A DNA stretch of 64,000 bases from Immersiella caudata (taxonomy: Eukaryota; Ascomycota; Sordariomycetes; Sordariales; Lasiosphaeriaceae). Each line of letters begins with the position of its first letter. Within the stretch, counting starts at the first letter, position 1. Under the pieces are notes generated by a model. It was given only the letters and a program-made list of their open reading frames with translations, was not told where the DNA came from and searched no databases. Position numbers and translations under genes: made by a program. The stretch lies in the NCBI GenBank assembly GCA_030512335.1, contig JAULSU010000002.1:5456001-5520000 (forward strand). The letters are read 5' to 3'. Positions 9,826 to 24,319 of this stretch are shown here, piece by piece.

Positions 9826-12800
9826 CTAAGCCTCCGCCATCAACGCCTCCCCCTCATCAAGCAGGTCCGTTACCTTCTTGACATTACCAATCAGGCTCCT
9901 TCCAAGTCCGACGAGCAGGAGCTTCTCCGCATTCGCGGGCAAACCTAGATATGTAGGCGGCTCGCGCTCAGGCAGCTTCTGGATCCAGCCCATAAACTCC
10001 TGTAGAGACGTGCCACCAGGAACAGCAAGATCACCCTCACCGCCACCATCCTCGACAAGCTTGTGGCCAATGTCGAAAGCTGATGGCGTGAGGAAGGTGC
10101 GCACGAGCTGAGCCAACATGCTGAAGTCGGCTTCGTCGTCAATCTTGCCACCGTAGGTTTCAGTGATGAGGTAGCAGATCATATCCCATGGGATGTTGGA
10201 TGGGGCGATATTCGTGCGGTTCTGCGCAGCGGTCTCGACCCAGGTGTCAATGACAAAGGCAGAGCATTCGTACTGGTCTTGTTAGCGTAGTGCAACCCGT
10301 GGTAGAATAAAAGGCAACTTACATCAGCATCGTTGAACTCCCAGAAGCCCTTCCATCCAAGGTTGGGCGCATACCGTAGTCTCTCCTGCACGACAGCGTG
10401 CAAGAAGGAGAGGAGCAGATACAAGCGTGTGCGTTCGACTGGGCTCTTGGTCGAGCGTGTCGAAAGTGAGGACATGGAATCCTTCATGTTTGCGCGCACA
10501 CCTGCCGGCTGCTCGTACATCAGAACGCGAGAAGCACGCAGTAAGTTGACGGGGATCTTGGGGCTCGACTCCATGGACAAGAAGAGCCTGAACTCCGGGT
10601 TGGGATTGAGTGACTCCATGCGCTTCTCGAGACTCTGGAGCCAGGTCGGCGCGAGGTGGACGTTCTTGATAAGGACCCATGAGCCAGTCTGAGCCGCGTT
10701 GGCGATGGCCTTGTCAGCACTGGCGAGGCCTTCGTTGGATCCCATGGCAATGTTTGTGCAACGCACGCGCATGCGCTCGACGAGGCTGTCGACCTTGTAA
10801 GAAGCGTCGAAGCCAGGGCTGGAGACCAGAGAGATAGGTCGCGTAGCCGAGACCTGGTCAACAGTTTGCTTGAGATCCTCGACAATATCGAAGAGGTCAG
10901 AGCCGAAGACCAGAGTGACAAAGCGCTCAGCGGCGGGGACGAATCTGTCGAGACGGAAGAGCTTGACGAGGAGCAACGCCATCAGTGCTTGGTCATTGGG
11001 CTCCGCGTTAGTATCCCAAATCTTGGGGACGAAGTTCTCCGCAAGCTCCTCGGTGAAGAACTTGTCCCAATCGGGCTGGGAGACACCGTCCAGTTTGTCC
11101 TTGAGGGTGGCAATGCGCCTTGCGCGCGCAAAGACTTCATCCTTGGCACCTGCATCAGAAGACAGATCCTTGCCCTCAATCTTCTCGTCCAAGATCACGT
11201 CAAGAAGGCCCTTATCCATCTTGTACGGCGAGGCTTGAGCGAGCAGCATGGCAAGCGTAATGCGATCCTTTTGCAGCAGACCGAGCGCTGTCCTCTGACA
11301 TGTCGTGACGAACAGATCCTTGACGATGATGTCGCGTCGGATATTGTGATTCTGCTCGTTTGCCAGGCGAGGGTTGCCGTGGAGGACGGAGTGGAAGATG
11401 TCCAGGAAGTACTGCAGCGAGAACTGGTAAAAGTGGTTGAGATAGTGCAACTGCTCCAGAACCGCAAAGATTGCGCTGCAAGATCTGGCGATGATGTTGT
11501 ACTGGAGGGTGATCTCTTCCACCTCAGCCATGACTCCCTCGGTGTTGCTCATCTTGGCCGAAATCTCAGCAGCCTCGGTCTTGAGAGTCTCCAGTGTCTC
11601 GATGACGTTATCGTCATCAAGAATATTGCCACGAGACTCGTTGAGCGCCTGGAGCAGCCTCTTCTCAAGCTGGCGCAGGTGGACCTTGAATTCGCCCTGC
11701 AACTTGATGAGATTCGACCGTCTCTCATCAACGTCTGGCCGCTCGGACTTGAGAACCTCGGCCAATGACTGAGTCTGCAAACTACTCTGCGTGACAGTGA
11801 AGTTGACAAATGTGGTACGACTGCAAATATCGGGGGCGAAAGTTGCAGAGGGGTCTCGAGTAGACAAATAGATCTTGAACGAAGGCGAGAAATCGATTTG
11901 CTGCTTGCCAAGTTGGATCAGCACACGGCCGCCCGTCTTCTGGTACTCCTTGTTGAGCACATGGTTGAGAATAGGGTCGAGGTGTTCAGCATCCTGGATG
12001 AGAATCGGGTTGCCGAACCGCAGCGAGCTCTCAAGCTGCTTGGTGAACGAGTCGTCCAAGAAGCTCGTGACGGTGAGACGGCGATCCTTGCACTCCCTCT
12101 GGAGGAACTCGGTAACACGTCCAGATGGGTCGATGATGAGCGGGTAGCGATTGAAGCGCTTGAGAACGATGGCATTCTCAGTGCAGAGATCATCCACTGG
12201 CAGTGTGTGCTCCTGCCAGCCAAGACGCTCATCCGCAGTTGACAGATACTCGGTGACTGGGTTGTGCTGCTTGAAGTGGATGCCCGACAGGTGCAGCTGA
12301 TGAAGCCAGTCCTCCATCATCGACTTCCTGAAAGTCTGATCATAGAGGCCGCTGTATGCGAGGAACGCGGCAGCAACCAGGACATCACCAACCAGGGTGC
12401 TGATCTGAGTCTCAAAAGACTTGCTACCCTCCTCCCAACGGGTTCTCTCCGACGAAAGACTGTCGAGAAGCTTCACGCTCCGGTCGACCTTGAACTGGAC
12501 GCGCGACATCTCAGCCTTGATAGCTTGCGTCTCACTGATGAGAGCAGCGTATTCCGTCTTGTACGTGGCGATGCTCTTCTCAAGGTTGTCAATGGTCACC
12601 TCGACGGCCTTCGCCTCGGCCTTTGTCTGCAGTGCCTGCTCCTCGAGCTGGCCAACCTCCTCCCTCAAAGGACCAACGCGATCCAGGATCTCAGCATAGT
12701 TGACTTGAGCTTCGACCCACTGGACGAGCGGACCGCAGGCTCTGCTGGCACGGTTGACCTTTTCGAATGTGAACTCTGGGTTCGCCAAGAATTCGTTGCG

Positions 12801-15800
12801 CATCTTGACACGCAGCGCCTTGCTCATCTGGTTCTCGTTGTCGAAGTTGATAATGTTCGCAATGAAGTCATCTCGTCGAACAATCGCCTGGATCTGCTTC
12901 CAGTCGCTGACCTTGTGACCGAGCAAGGTGCAAACGGAATCCAAAGCAAGACGCACACCCTGAGGAGGCGTAGGCATGGAACGGACTTCGGTAAGATGCT
13001 GCCTCTTGATGTTGCTGACGGAAGCCTTAGCCTCCTCGACAGCCGGCTCTGCCCTGGCGAGATCCTCGAGCACGATCTTCCTGCGCGACGCAACTTCCGC
13101 CTCTTGCTTCTCCAACGCCACCTGAATCTCAAGCGACGTTGTCTTCCTCTGCTCAGCCTCTCGCTGATCAGCCACCATGCGCTGCAGCTTCTCATTTGCC
13201 TCGGCATCCTTCTGCTCGAGCTGGGCCTTCTTCTCGGCGAGACTGACACGTAGATCCCGCACCTTGTCCACCGTGTCTCGTAGCTTCTCGAGACCGACGT
13301 TGAGATGGCGCTGTTGCTCTTCGAGATCCTCGCGCTTTTCGTTGTAGAGTTTGACGTATTGGGCAACAAAGTCCAAGAAGTGACGTGGCGTGAGGAATGT
13401 GACCTTTCCTTGCTGCTTGAGGAGCTTCTCGTTGAAGCGCTGCAGGGAGTAATGGATGTAGACCATGGAGTTGACGACGGCCTCCCTGTGCGAGGGCGGA
13501 AGATTGAGGCCGCGGTACGCCACCGGAATAGAGTCTGGCGCGGCGAAGTTGGGCCTGTCGAGATCGACCGAATGGGTGAGCTCGTGCGCCACTTGGAAGA
13601 GAGCCTGGTCAGACCAGTCTCCAAACCAGTTGAGCACGCAGCGGTTGAAGAGAGCGGGCGACGTGGCAGCCTTGGAGGACAGGCCGTCTTCGGGAGGATT
13701 CATGGTAAAGACGACATGCAAGTTCTTGACGATCTGCCCGGTGAACCACTTGTATAGCTCCTCTTGAGAATCAAGGAGCAGACCTTGTCGCTGAGCGCCT
13801 TCCTTGCAGGCCGTCATGAGGGCTGCAAGTTCATCGCCTTCGAACAGACCAGGAACCTCAGCGTTGGCAAGCAGAGTATTCATGCGTTCCAAGAAACCGG
13901 AATCCAAGACGTTGGACTCGTCCATGATGAAGCAAATCTTCTCTCCCTTGCAGCCACAGCGGCGAAGGACCTCTCTGAGATCTTCGTCAAAGTCCTCAGC
14001 CGAGTACTTGCCGTGCACCTTGATCTGGAACACCTTGAGACCATTCATCCAGGCAACAAAGCGAGACAGAGTCGTCTTGCCGCTGCCGCTGACACCAATC
14101 AGGATCAAATGACCCTGAGGCTGACGGAAGACACGATCGATGCGAAGGACATGCTCCAATACGTCGTTGAACAGAATGAGCGGTACGTCGACCTCTTCTT
14201 CACAGAAGGTTCTGAGTCTGGCCTTGACGAAGTCGCGAAGCTGCTCACGATCAACCGGGACGTAGTGCTTCGACAGCCAGTTGGAGAACAGAATAGGACC
14301 ACCGAGAGCCTTTTGCTCGTCAATGGTAGGGAAGTACTCCATGGCAATTCGGCGAACTGCATCGTCCGTCCACTTCCGCTCGTCTTCGGCGACAAGACGA
14401 TCCTGGAAGAGACGAAGGGCCTCGTGTGCCCAGATGCGGATGAGACCCTCAACGGACAAGGTCTCAAGAGGACGGATGGCCTCGTAAACGCCGCGGACCC
14501 ATCTCGTCAACTCACGAGGACTGTAAACATAATGGGGCTGAATCTTGGGTGTGAATCTCTGCTGCGACTCGAGATAGAAGCGAACCATGGCTTGCGTGAG
14601 TGGCTCGGCGTAGCCGCGAAGCGAAGGAATAATCTTGAGCACCGCAGAGTTGAATGTGCCATAAATCTGCATGAGCGACTGCTCACCAGGGTAGTCAACC
14701 ATGACAAGAGGCGCGTGCCTGAGGAATCGAGGACCCATGGGCGTACGGCCAGCGTCGGTGGGGGGATTGCAAGCACCGACAAACTGGATTCTGTCGAGCG
14801 TAACCCATGACTTGTCGGACGTCCGCCAGAAGCCGTTGTGCTCAACAAGCTGTCGGAGGAATGAGATGGCTCGCTGAGTGCCGTACTTGTCGGGGGCAGG
14901 CAAGTTGATCTCGTCGCAGAAGATGACCAACCAGCGTCCGATCTGGGTAGGAGAGAGCATAACTCCGTTGAGCGTCTTCTTGTACTCGCAGTACTGCTCG
15001 AAAGTCTTGATGAGCAAGTCGGGGGTTGTAGCGCTGGAGAAGTTGAGGCCAACAACTTCCATGTTGGGAAGCTTGCGAAGTGCGCTGAACAGCGTCATGG
15101 TCTTTCCGGAACCTGGGGGACCGCACAGCAGGAGCGGTTTGTGTTCCGCAAGCCACGAGTACAGGACGTCCTCATGACGAACAGTGTCCAGCGTCGGGAT
15201 GACCACATCGGTCTGAGTGACCGAGTGTGTGTTGACTTCAATGGTCGGGACCTGGTTCTGCCAGGGAGCCCATTCTGCCTTGGGGAGCGTGACATCAAAG
15301 TCAATAAGCGAGCTTGAGCCATCCAGTGGCGGCGAACCAAAGCTGGCCAGCCCTGCGACCTTGTCACCGAACGCCTTGCGGTCCATCAACGGGCAGTCGC
15401 CAGTCAAAGCCCAGACCAGCGCAAGAAGAAGCTTCTTGGCGATGTACGCCTCAACCTGCTCCGGCTCAAGTGGGAAATCGGTGTGCTGCCCATTGTACTC
15501 GATGATATCTCGAACAGCCTTGTTCAACAGGGAGAACAGAGTGTTGAGGACACGGGCAACCGTGAACTCCATGATGTGGTTGTACTCCTCCGCTTGCTGC
15601 AATGCGGCAAGGATGAATCCATCAGTCGTGAGGAAGGCATTGAGGAGGCCGGCAGCCTGGCCCTGCGTATCAAGCGCTTTGGCTGAGTTCTGACCGGTCG
15701 AGATGGCATCCTCGTCGAGGTCCTCGAAGGCGACGGTGCGTAGAGTCTCCAGATAGTTGGTGACCATCATGCTGGGTGTGACGGTATCTTCACTGAACCA

Positions 15801-18800
15801 CACCATACCGCATCGACTGACAGTGGCGAGGGTTGCGTACTTGAGATTCTCCACTTCGAACATGATGCGGACGTTCGGTGGGAGGTTGAGACGTTCACCA
15901 TTGGGCAACGTCAGGAGCTTGTTGTCATCGAGAACAGAGTTCAAGTTCTCTACCCATTCAGGGTCGACATCACCATCGAAGACAATCCAGTGGCGCTTGG
16001 TATCCTCGCCACGCAGATTGTCGACAATCTTGCGGAGAATGCTGGTGAATAGACCATCGGTCCATTCTCTGGTGGTGGAATCCAGGTTTCCGTAGAGAGC
16101 TTCCTTGGACATGACCTTGCTGTCAATAACATGCGAGACACCGTCGACACGCTCTACTTTCTGGAGGGCATCCAACAGCAACCTCCACGCTGCTGACTTT
16201 CCAGAGCCTGAGTTGCCGACCATCATGACACCATGGTGAATCTTTTGGATCTGGTACAGCTGGAGGATCTTGGTCATCCAAGTGTCGTTGACAACCAGGT
16301 GCCTCTCATCGGCAAGGCGGCGGATGGCAGCCTCAAGGTCCACCAGGCTGGCTGGTACATACTGGACACCAGGGAAGCAGACTTCTTCGATACCCATCAT
16401 GATCTCCACATCGGACTTAATCAACTTGGGTGCGATTGTCTCCCTGATGCTCTGGACAATGATTTCCGGCTCCACAACCTCTTCAGCTCCAACCAATTGG
16501 TCTCCTTGTGTCAATCTCGCACGCTTGAGACCACCGGAACTGACCAGGACGCTCTTCAGGGCACGGAGACCAAAGTCGTAGTGGGCTTGCTTCGACAGCT
16601 TGGCCGAGCACTGATCGAAGAACGGCACCGTATGCTTCGAGAGCTGTTTGGCCTGGCTGAAACCCTGAGAGTAGAGCATGACTTCGGCAATGAGCTCCTT
16701 GTCGGGCTTGGACATGGCGACGCTGCGGAACAGCTTCTTCAAGTTGTCGGGAAGGTTGGAACGGCCAGCATAGCCGGGGTTCATAGTGATGAAGATACCC
16801 GTGTTGGCGTTGACGCGCAGATGGCGGCCGACCAGCTCGATCTGGGACTTCTCATCCTCAGCGCCCTGCTTCAGACCCAGCTGAATGTTTTGGATCTGCT
16901 GAGACACGGCCGAGAGAATTCTCTCCTCGAGACGGTTGAACTCGTCGAAGCAACCCCAGGCACCGACCTGGCAGATACCCAAGAAGATACGACCCATGGC
17001 CTGGAAGTCAAAGGTGTCGTCACAGCAGAAGACAAGTGTGAAACGACCAAGCTGGATACCGAGGGCCTTGACGGACTCTGTCTTTCCGGTTCCTGCAGGA
17101 CCGTAGGGGGAACCACCAAGTCGTTGGCAGAGTGCTTGGGTAAGTGTGAGGAAGCAGCGGTCCGTGAGCGGAGTTCGGACCAGCCTGTCCGGTACTCCGA
17201 GGTACTCGAAGCCATAGTTGAGCTTTGCGTTCGCCATCTTGATATGAAGGCGCTGCAGGAAAGGACCCTCTGGCTGATAGACATATCTCATTTGCAGGAG
17301 CCACATGTAGTGGATGTTTGAGCTGGCGTTGAGCTTGATGAGCTTCTCGATGACATCTCGCTGATGCACGCATTCCGTGATAAGCTGCTCGCACTTCTTC
17401 CGCAGGAGCATTTCGAGATCCCCAAGTACAGTGTTGGCCAGGAGACGGAGAACCTGGACCTCGCGATCAAAGAGAGACTGCAGGTTCTTGCCACCCTCGG
17501 CCAGCGCCTGGTCGACAGCGGTAGTCCAAACGACCTGAGTGGCCAAGACAACGATTTGGCTGGGGTAGTTGTCCATGAATTTGTCGAGGGCGTCCAGTTC
17601 AATATTGTCGCTTGCGAAGATGGGTGTGAACTCGTCGACGGCCTCAGCCAGGAGTTCAGCAAGAGTGGCCTTCATCCCGTTCTCCAAAAGTGCGAGCCAA
17701 TCGTTGATCTTTGGTGTCTTGATGAGGTTGATTTCCTTCTTCAACCGGACAGCCTCACCCTCTTTCGAGGTGAAGCCAGATACGATCGACTCCTCGTCCA
17801 TGATCAGGCCGTTGAGACCAGCAAACATCTTCTTGAAGTGCTTGGCAATGCGCATCGTATCATTGCTGTTGCCAATCATCTCCAGCAAGTCCTCGTCACC
17901 CACGAAATAGAAGCGTGGGAACGACACACGCTCCTTCTCGAGGTACTCACCAAGAGCCTTCTGGATCTTGTTGAGGAGCTCAGCGAGGCGCTCCAAGGAT
18001 TTCTGAACATTGGGGATGTTGAGAACGTCCAGAACGTTGGGCTGCTTGTACACCTTCTTCATCACAGCTGAGAACTCGCTGTTGATGTTCTGGAACCGCG
18101 AGGACTCAATGGGAAGCAGGTGCTTGATGTCGGCGTTTCCAGTAAAAACGCCTTCAAGATAGACCCACTGCCGCTGAACGTCAATCCAGACATCGAACAG
18201 GACATGGACGCGGTTCAGCTTGTCCTCCCACGAAGCGGCCTCCTCCTCAAATTCCTTGTAGTAAGGAGAATGCCTCATCGCCTGAAGGGAGTTCAAGTTC
18301 TCGCTGCACTTAGCGAAGAGCTCATCCCAGCCACGAATGAGGCGGCACTTGTTCTGGTAATTGACAAGCTCGAGGCCGTAGCCCGTCCAGGTCTCGCGGA
18401 CTTGCTTCAGGAACTCCTCCAGGGCCATTTCACCCTGTGCCTGCATGATGATGTCCTTGACAATGACCTCGGTCGCAACGAGGTTGAGATCCCACACATC
18501 ACCAAGAGTCATGGACACCTGGGAATAACGCTTGCCAGGCTTGATTTGCTTGTAGATCTTGGTCCAGTGGCGGTCTCGGACGGCCTCTGACTTAAGCTCT
18601 CCAAGCATCGGGTTGACCTTCATATGCTGTCGCAGGATGTTTTGGATGTGCTCAAAGGCGGCGTATTGTCGCATCCTGCTCGGCATCTCCTTGGTCATCT
18701 TGATGAGACTGTCGATTTGCGCCCTGACCTTCCGGGGCTGGACGCTGTTCCACGGAATCTCCCGCAGCTCATTTAGGTTCTTCCAGATAGTTGACAGCGA

Positions 18801-21800
18801 AGCCCAGACAGACTTGAAGTCGTGAACCTCTTCAAGGATGACAGCCAGAGAGGTGTCTTGGGTAGCAGGAAGATCAAGGGCTTCCTTGGCTTTCGCCACC
18901 ATTGCGGATTCCTCCTGGAGCTTGGTGATGCGGCTTTCGAAGGCAGTGAGAGTGGCAGAGGCGACATCAGGTGCAATGGTTCCTGACACTGGCTTATCCT
19001 CGTTCCACTGGTTGCCAATCTCGACGATCTTGGCATTGACGACCTGCTCTTCGGCATCAATCTTCGCTCGCAAAGCGTCGGTTTGGTCTTGCACAATCTT
19101 GGCTTTGCGAGTAAGCTGGTCGTTCAAGGCATCCCAAGAGCCGTCGATCTGCTCTGCATGAAGCCAGTCGCCGGGAAACTGGTACCGCTGCCGCACCAAT
19201 GTCGACTCTCCTTGTCTGAAAGTTTCGACCTCAGGCGCCCAGAGCTTCACTTGCCGCTTGCATGTCTGAACGATCGTGATGAACTGGACCGCCTGTGCTG
19301 TGGAGTTGTCGGAGATAGTGTGGCCCTCAAGGTCCCTCCGAGCCTTCTCAATCTCTGCGTGTACATCCCTCATGCGCATGCCCAAGCGGCTGGCAAACTT
19401 AATGAGGATGTCGTGTTGCCACTGGTCGTACTTGGAGTTGACCTTTGTCTGCACTTGGTCGTAGTGGATTGTGATATGGCCAAACGCGCGGCTGACCTCA
19501 GTGGTGTCGAATGTTTGTCGAACCTTTCTGATCTCCTGCAAAAGCTGCAGCCACCGGGAAAGTTGATCGCCGAGGACATCGTAAACCTGCTCAGACTGGA
19601 GATCCCAAAGCGACTGGAACTGAAGCCACTTGTCCACGTAGGTCCCGATTTCCCGGATCTTCCTCTCAACCGAATTTTGAACGCGCAGAAGAGCATCGGT
19701 GCATTCGCTAGGCAGGTCGTTGAAGCGCGGCTCGTCGTAAACGGCCATGCTCAGGCTCATCTGGTACCGTGTGGCCTTGATCTTCTTGAGATTGCAGATC
19801 ACGCCAACCCACTCCTGGAGCTGGGCAAACCAGCTAGCTCTTGCGAATTCCAGTGGGGGGTCAAGGTAGATGACTTGGTTGCGCATTGTGATCTCATGCA
19901 CAAGCTTCTTGATGATCGGCATGTCCGTCCTGGTCCCTTCAGATGCCTCGATGACCATCCTGCGATCCATCTTACCGAGCTGCTCATCCTCAAAAGCCTC
20001 GATCCAGACTTGGATAGCGTGGCGCAGTCGAGATAGAAAAATAGAGGTGATTTGCTTGTTCATGCCGTCAACCCAATAGCCAAGGTTGACATACTGCTCA
20101 AGATTGAGCGTGTCAACATTGGTTTGGATTATGTCGAGTTGTCTCTCAAAATCTGAAACGGTGTAAAGACATGTCTCCAGCTCGCCAAGCGCCTTCTTGA
20201 TATTCCCATAGGTGGTGTTCAGGGTTGTTGTTTTTGTCTGCAACACTGAGACCGCAGAAGCAAAATCACGAATGAACATAACATGCTTGCTCCTTCCGCT
20301 GTCGAGCTCTCCGTTTGCGATCGCCTTGAAGTGCACTTCGTATGTGTTCACGAAAGTTTCCCATTGCAGCGGAATTCCCTTGGCAACCAGGGTATAAACC
20401 TCGTTCCGGTAACCGCTGAGGAGCACCGCGACCTCGGACATCTCTATGATCTGCCGGTTGGTCTGCGCAAGCGTCCGGACACTTTCCATCAGACTAACAG
20501 CATAAGGGTATACCCTCTTGGCCTCCTTAGCCACGTTGTTGACTGAGTGTGGTACCGGGAAGTTGAGCCACAGCAGGTTCCGAGTCTCTTTGAAGAGCGC
20601 GATGACTTGGGCATCGAAGTTGACCTGAAGCTCTAGCACGTTTCCGGCAGAGCGGATCTTGTTGATGCTAAAGAGCAGACCGGAGATTGAGACACCCTTC
20701 CTCTGGACGTCAGATATCCACGCCTCAAATATTGGGCGAGTGTCGAGCTTCTTTCGGAACAAATCACTCTCGGCCTGCAACCTTTGTCCCTCGGCATGAA
20801 TCGCCCAATCGGCACCGAGAACGTCCTCGACCTTCTTCATGTAGCCATCAAGCTGGCGCTCGATCTGCCGTGCCCAAATAATGGCGCCAGATACTGGTGG
20901 GAGATCGTGAAGCTGAGCCATGGCGTGGGCCTCAGAGTGGCCATACTGCTGCTTGAATCTCTCATGAAGGGCAGTGATGGCCTGCTTCACGTTGTCGATG
21001 AGCTGGGTCTGATACTCGGCGATGGCACCACGAATCTTGGGTCGGACAAAAAGGGCGTTGAATTTGGAGAACACGCGGAACATCTCGTTGGCGTTCTTGG
21101 CCGTGGCAAGTCTGTCACGGAGCCGGGCAATGATGGAGTTTTCTACTCGAGATGTGCGCTCATTGTAGATGTTCTCGGCATTTGCCCACTTTTGAGTTCC
21201 TTCAAGGGTGACGTCGAGCAAGTCAACATCCCGCAAGGCCTCCCAAGCTTGCCTCACCTCCTCAACGGCATCCACGTCTCCCATCTCCTCGACGATAGCA
21301 GTGCCACTGCCATCAGTAGCCTCAGAGACGCCGTTAACGCCGGATTTGGGCCCAAGGACGTTGACAATTGTTCGTTGGAGCTGTTCGTGGTTGTCGCGGA
21401 AGTTGCTGACATACTTGAGACGAGCCTGGAGTTCGGCATGCCGAGGGGCAATCTTGATGGGAATGAACTTCTCGTTACGGCGGCGAGTCACCTCACGAGC
21501 AACATTCGTGAACTCCTTGATGCTCTCGTCCCACGTCCGGAAAATGCCGTCAACTTGCCTCATCACGCTCCTAAACTCTTGGTAGTCGAGCTTAACCAGT
21601 TCCGTTCCCGGGAGCAGGCGGTGGAGCACGTCGTCCAAGTCTCCAGAGATGGCTTCCACGAGGGGCAGTGCGCGGCGAATAGGGTACGGACATATCCTGA
21701 GCTTCTTGTTGAGATGCGCAAAGACTTGCAGGATGGAATCCTGAACCTTTTGAAGAGAAGTAGCGGAGAGAAGTTCGTCAAGCGGGAAGTCCCTCATTAG

Positions 21801-22952
21801 TTGGTTATATTTCTGGACCTTCTCCATCGCCTCTTTCAGCCCCGTATCAGCCGAGAAGCTGACCGTAGCCTGGAACCGCTTCGCATGCTTGAGGATCTCC
21901 AGCGTGAGCATGACTCCCTCGCTCCTCAGCTGATTCTCAATGCCCTCTAACGCAGACTCCATTGACAACCAGAAGTTGATCTCCTGGTTCGCCGTCCCCG
22001 TCGTCGGGTCCCGGGTCATTTTCGTAACCACCTGGATCGACTTGATCCAGCTGTTCACCGTAGCTTGTAGGTTGTTCAAAAATGCACTGTCGGTGAGCAT
22101 CGTCGGGGGAATCATGTCCAGTGTTGGCTTGGTGTGGGCGTTGGCCGCTTGTTCAAGCGCACCCTGGACGAGCGGGTGGAACGGCAGCGAGACCTCGGGT
22201 ATCTCCACGTTTTGTTGGAGGTGAAGAAGACTCAACTCCAACTCTGTCCATCTCTTCTTGGTGACAGGTATTCCAGTCTTCGCATCGACATCCGGGCGTC
22301 CCCTTCCACCGCTAATCATCTGCTGGGACTTGGTGCTCGCATCGAAATATGGCGCCAAGCCGCTGTGAAGGAACAGCTGGAGGAACTCGTAGGGTGAGGC
22401 GCTGGGCCCTTGTTCGCCTCCGCTCGCGTTGAGTAATGCCGGCCCAGGAAGATTCAACATCTGAACTTGGGAGGCGATCGGCATCGTGGGGTCCAAGGGC
22501 AGCGGTCGTTTGAGCAGGATCAAGAAAGCGACAGTATTCTGGGTGTACGACATGTCGAACGTTGCCGTGTAAATGTGCGAGGGGCCATCTAAAACACCAT
22601 CAGCATCGCATCGCAAATCCATCGAGATGTGGCCGGCCGACGCACGTTGCTCGCCGTTCCCATTCTCAAGGGAGCTGATGGGAGATATGTCCTTTTGTAT
22701 GTACAGGGCGGACGCAGTGTCCGACGCGAAGCGCAGACATCTTGCCTCGGTGATAACACGCAGCCCATCAGACAACAAGCTTCCAGGGGCCCCGAGCTCT
22801 TCTTGTGTTGCGCCGAGGGCCGTCTGGAGGAGGCCGGTCAGGTAATCGAGGACCTCGTGCGGTGATACACCAAAACCTGTCGGCCCCGTGCCGTTCGCGC
22901 CCGGGCTCGGTGTTGTCGACAGCGGTGTCGCCGCCTCTACCGCGGACGTCAT
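9826..22952 (-). CDS. nudA: Cytoplasmic dynein 1 heavy chain (4358 aa)
   Basis: Motor subunit of cytoplasmic dynein, which walks to microtubule minus ends. In filamentous fungi it is needed for nuclear migration and endosome transport (A. nidulans nudA, N. crassa ro-1). Exon 1, 22952-10323, holds 4210 codons. The 50-nt intron 10322-10273 (GTAAGT...ACCAG) precedes exon 2, 10272-9826, which restores the conserved DYECSAFVIDTW sequence. The length matches the family. Order: N-terminal tail, linker, then AAA1 with GPAGTGKT at about 1951, AAA2 GNSGSGKS at 2246, AAA3 GPPGSGKT at 2611 and AAA4 GVSGSGKT at 2953. The coiled-coil stalk and microtubule-binding tip follow at about 3170-3570, then AAA5, AAA6 and the C-terminal domain. 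All four P-loops are intact. The start has A at -3. No frameshift or stop is seen. Confidence 0.98.
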
Positions 22953-24319
22953 GATGGAGAGTTGGGTGTCGCTATCACGGATCGGCGGGTATCATTTCTT
23001 CGGGGTCGTTTGCCGTCAAAGGGGTCTAATGTGGGTGCTGCCGGAACGGCCCTTCCAGTCGTTCCCGTAAAAAGTAACTAGGCGGCAGCGCGGTGCCGCA
23101 AGAAGAAGATAAACGTCGTAAAAAGGGTATCTTGAGAAATATCGTGCCGTCCTATAGGCAGAATGATCTATCAAAAAGGCGATGGGAAAGGAGTCCTTCT
23201 CGGGGCAAATGGGGAGTTGACGACTTTTAGTGAGAGCTGGGTCAGTTCGGACGCGACTCTGCCGGATCCCTGTCGCGAAGAAGGCGTGCGTCAGGGGCCT
23301 GGACATTTCGTGGCTTCCTCGAGCGAGCGCGCTGATTGGCCTGTCCCACTTGGGTTGCAGAACCGAAGGAAACCACCCCCAAGGAATTGCCGGTCCTGCG
23401 ATGCGTTTCACTGGACACAAGCTGCCGACGACGTTGCCTCTGCTGCCTCCAGAGCAGTCCAATCAATCCAAATCGGTTGAGCGAACCAACGTCCAGTAAA
23501 TATTTACAATCAGTAGCGTGATGGACTCTGCACGTTTTCTTTGTGGTCTGTCCCGCTGGCTTCAAGCAACCCCACACCAAAGCTGTCAAGCTTACTTTTC
23601 TGCCCCATGTACCAATATTACGGGCAACAATAAGGGCAGGCCCGCTTCCTCCACAATTATGAGACGGATCAAGCCGATCCATTGCTTGCTACACCCTGCC
23701 CTTTCCATGCGGACAGAATCTCCAGAGGTCCCAGGTACCGCATATTTAAGATAGCATCCGAAGGTGTCAGCGATAAGACACCCAAAAAGTAGCTTCTACG
23801 ACTTCGAGCGAAACCCAAGGCCACTAATTGTGACGCCCCATAAGTCCTAATCTATCGGTTTTCATCTTCGGTCACAAAGCCCATGCGACTTGCCATCTGG
23901 CAGCTGATCCCTGGCGGGACACTGGCGAAGATCGCTGTTCACCAGGAGGGGTGAACATAGCAAAGGCGGGACAATCCATACCAAACCTGATCAGGACCAT
24001 AAAATGATATTTCCAGCGTGTACATGGGAACCAGCAGCGCAAAGCACATGAGAACAAAACGCCGTTCTTTTCCCCTTAATCCTGCAATGCGCCAATCTCC
24101 AAAGTAAAAAAAATATAAAAAAATACATACAAGTCATGGTTGGCCAAACCCTCACCAACCAACATCCCGTCGTTCCAGCTTCCACCAGAACCTTGTTGAA
24201 TCTCATAAATGCCCGCTTCCCAACCCAACGCCCCTTGCTTCGTCCGCAAAACACCACAGAACCCCGACCGCCCAAGTCCAATCCCATGATGCCTCATAAC
24301 CCAGCCCGCCATCAATCAT
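22953..24319. other. Dynein promoter side and 3' region of next gene
   Basis: The dynein heavy chain 5' region lies next to 22953. Towards 24319 is the 3' UTR of the FAR1-like gene, including an A/T-rich stretch at about 24106-24130. Open frames on both strands around 23000-23700 overlap each other and resemble no protein. No gene seen. Confidence 0.5.

Noticed and set aside
10866..11768. Long plus-strand frames inside the dynein gene (this and others such as 12264-13253, 13764-14810 and 16233-17321)
   Set aside because: They are antisense shadows of a strongly biased coding sequence. Leu/Val/Asp/Glu-rich text without motifs is the typical result.
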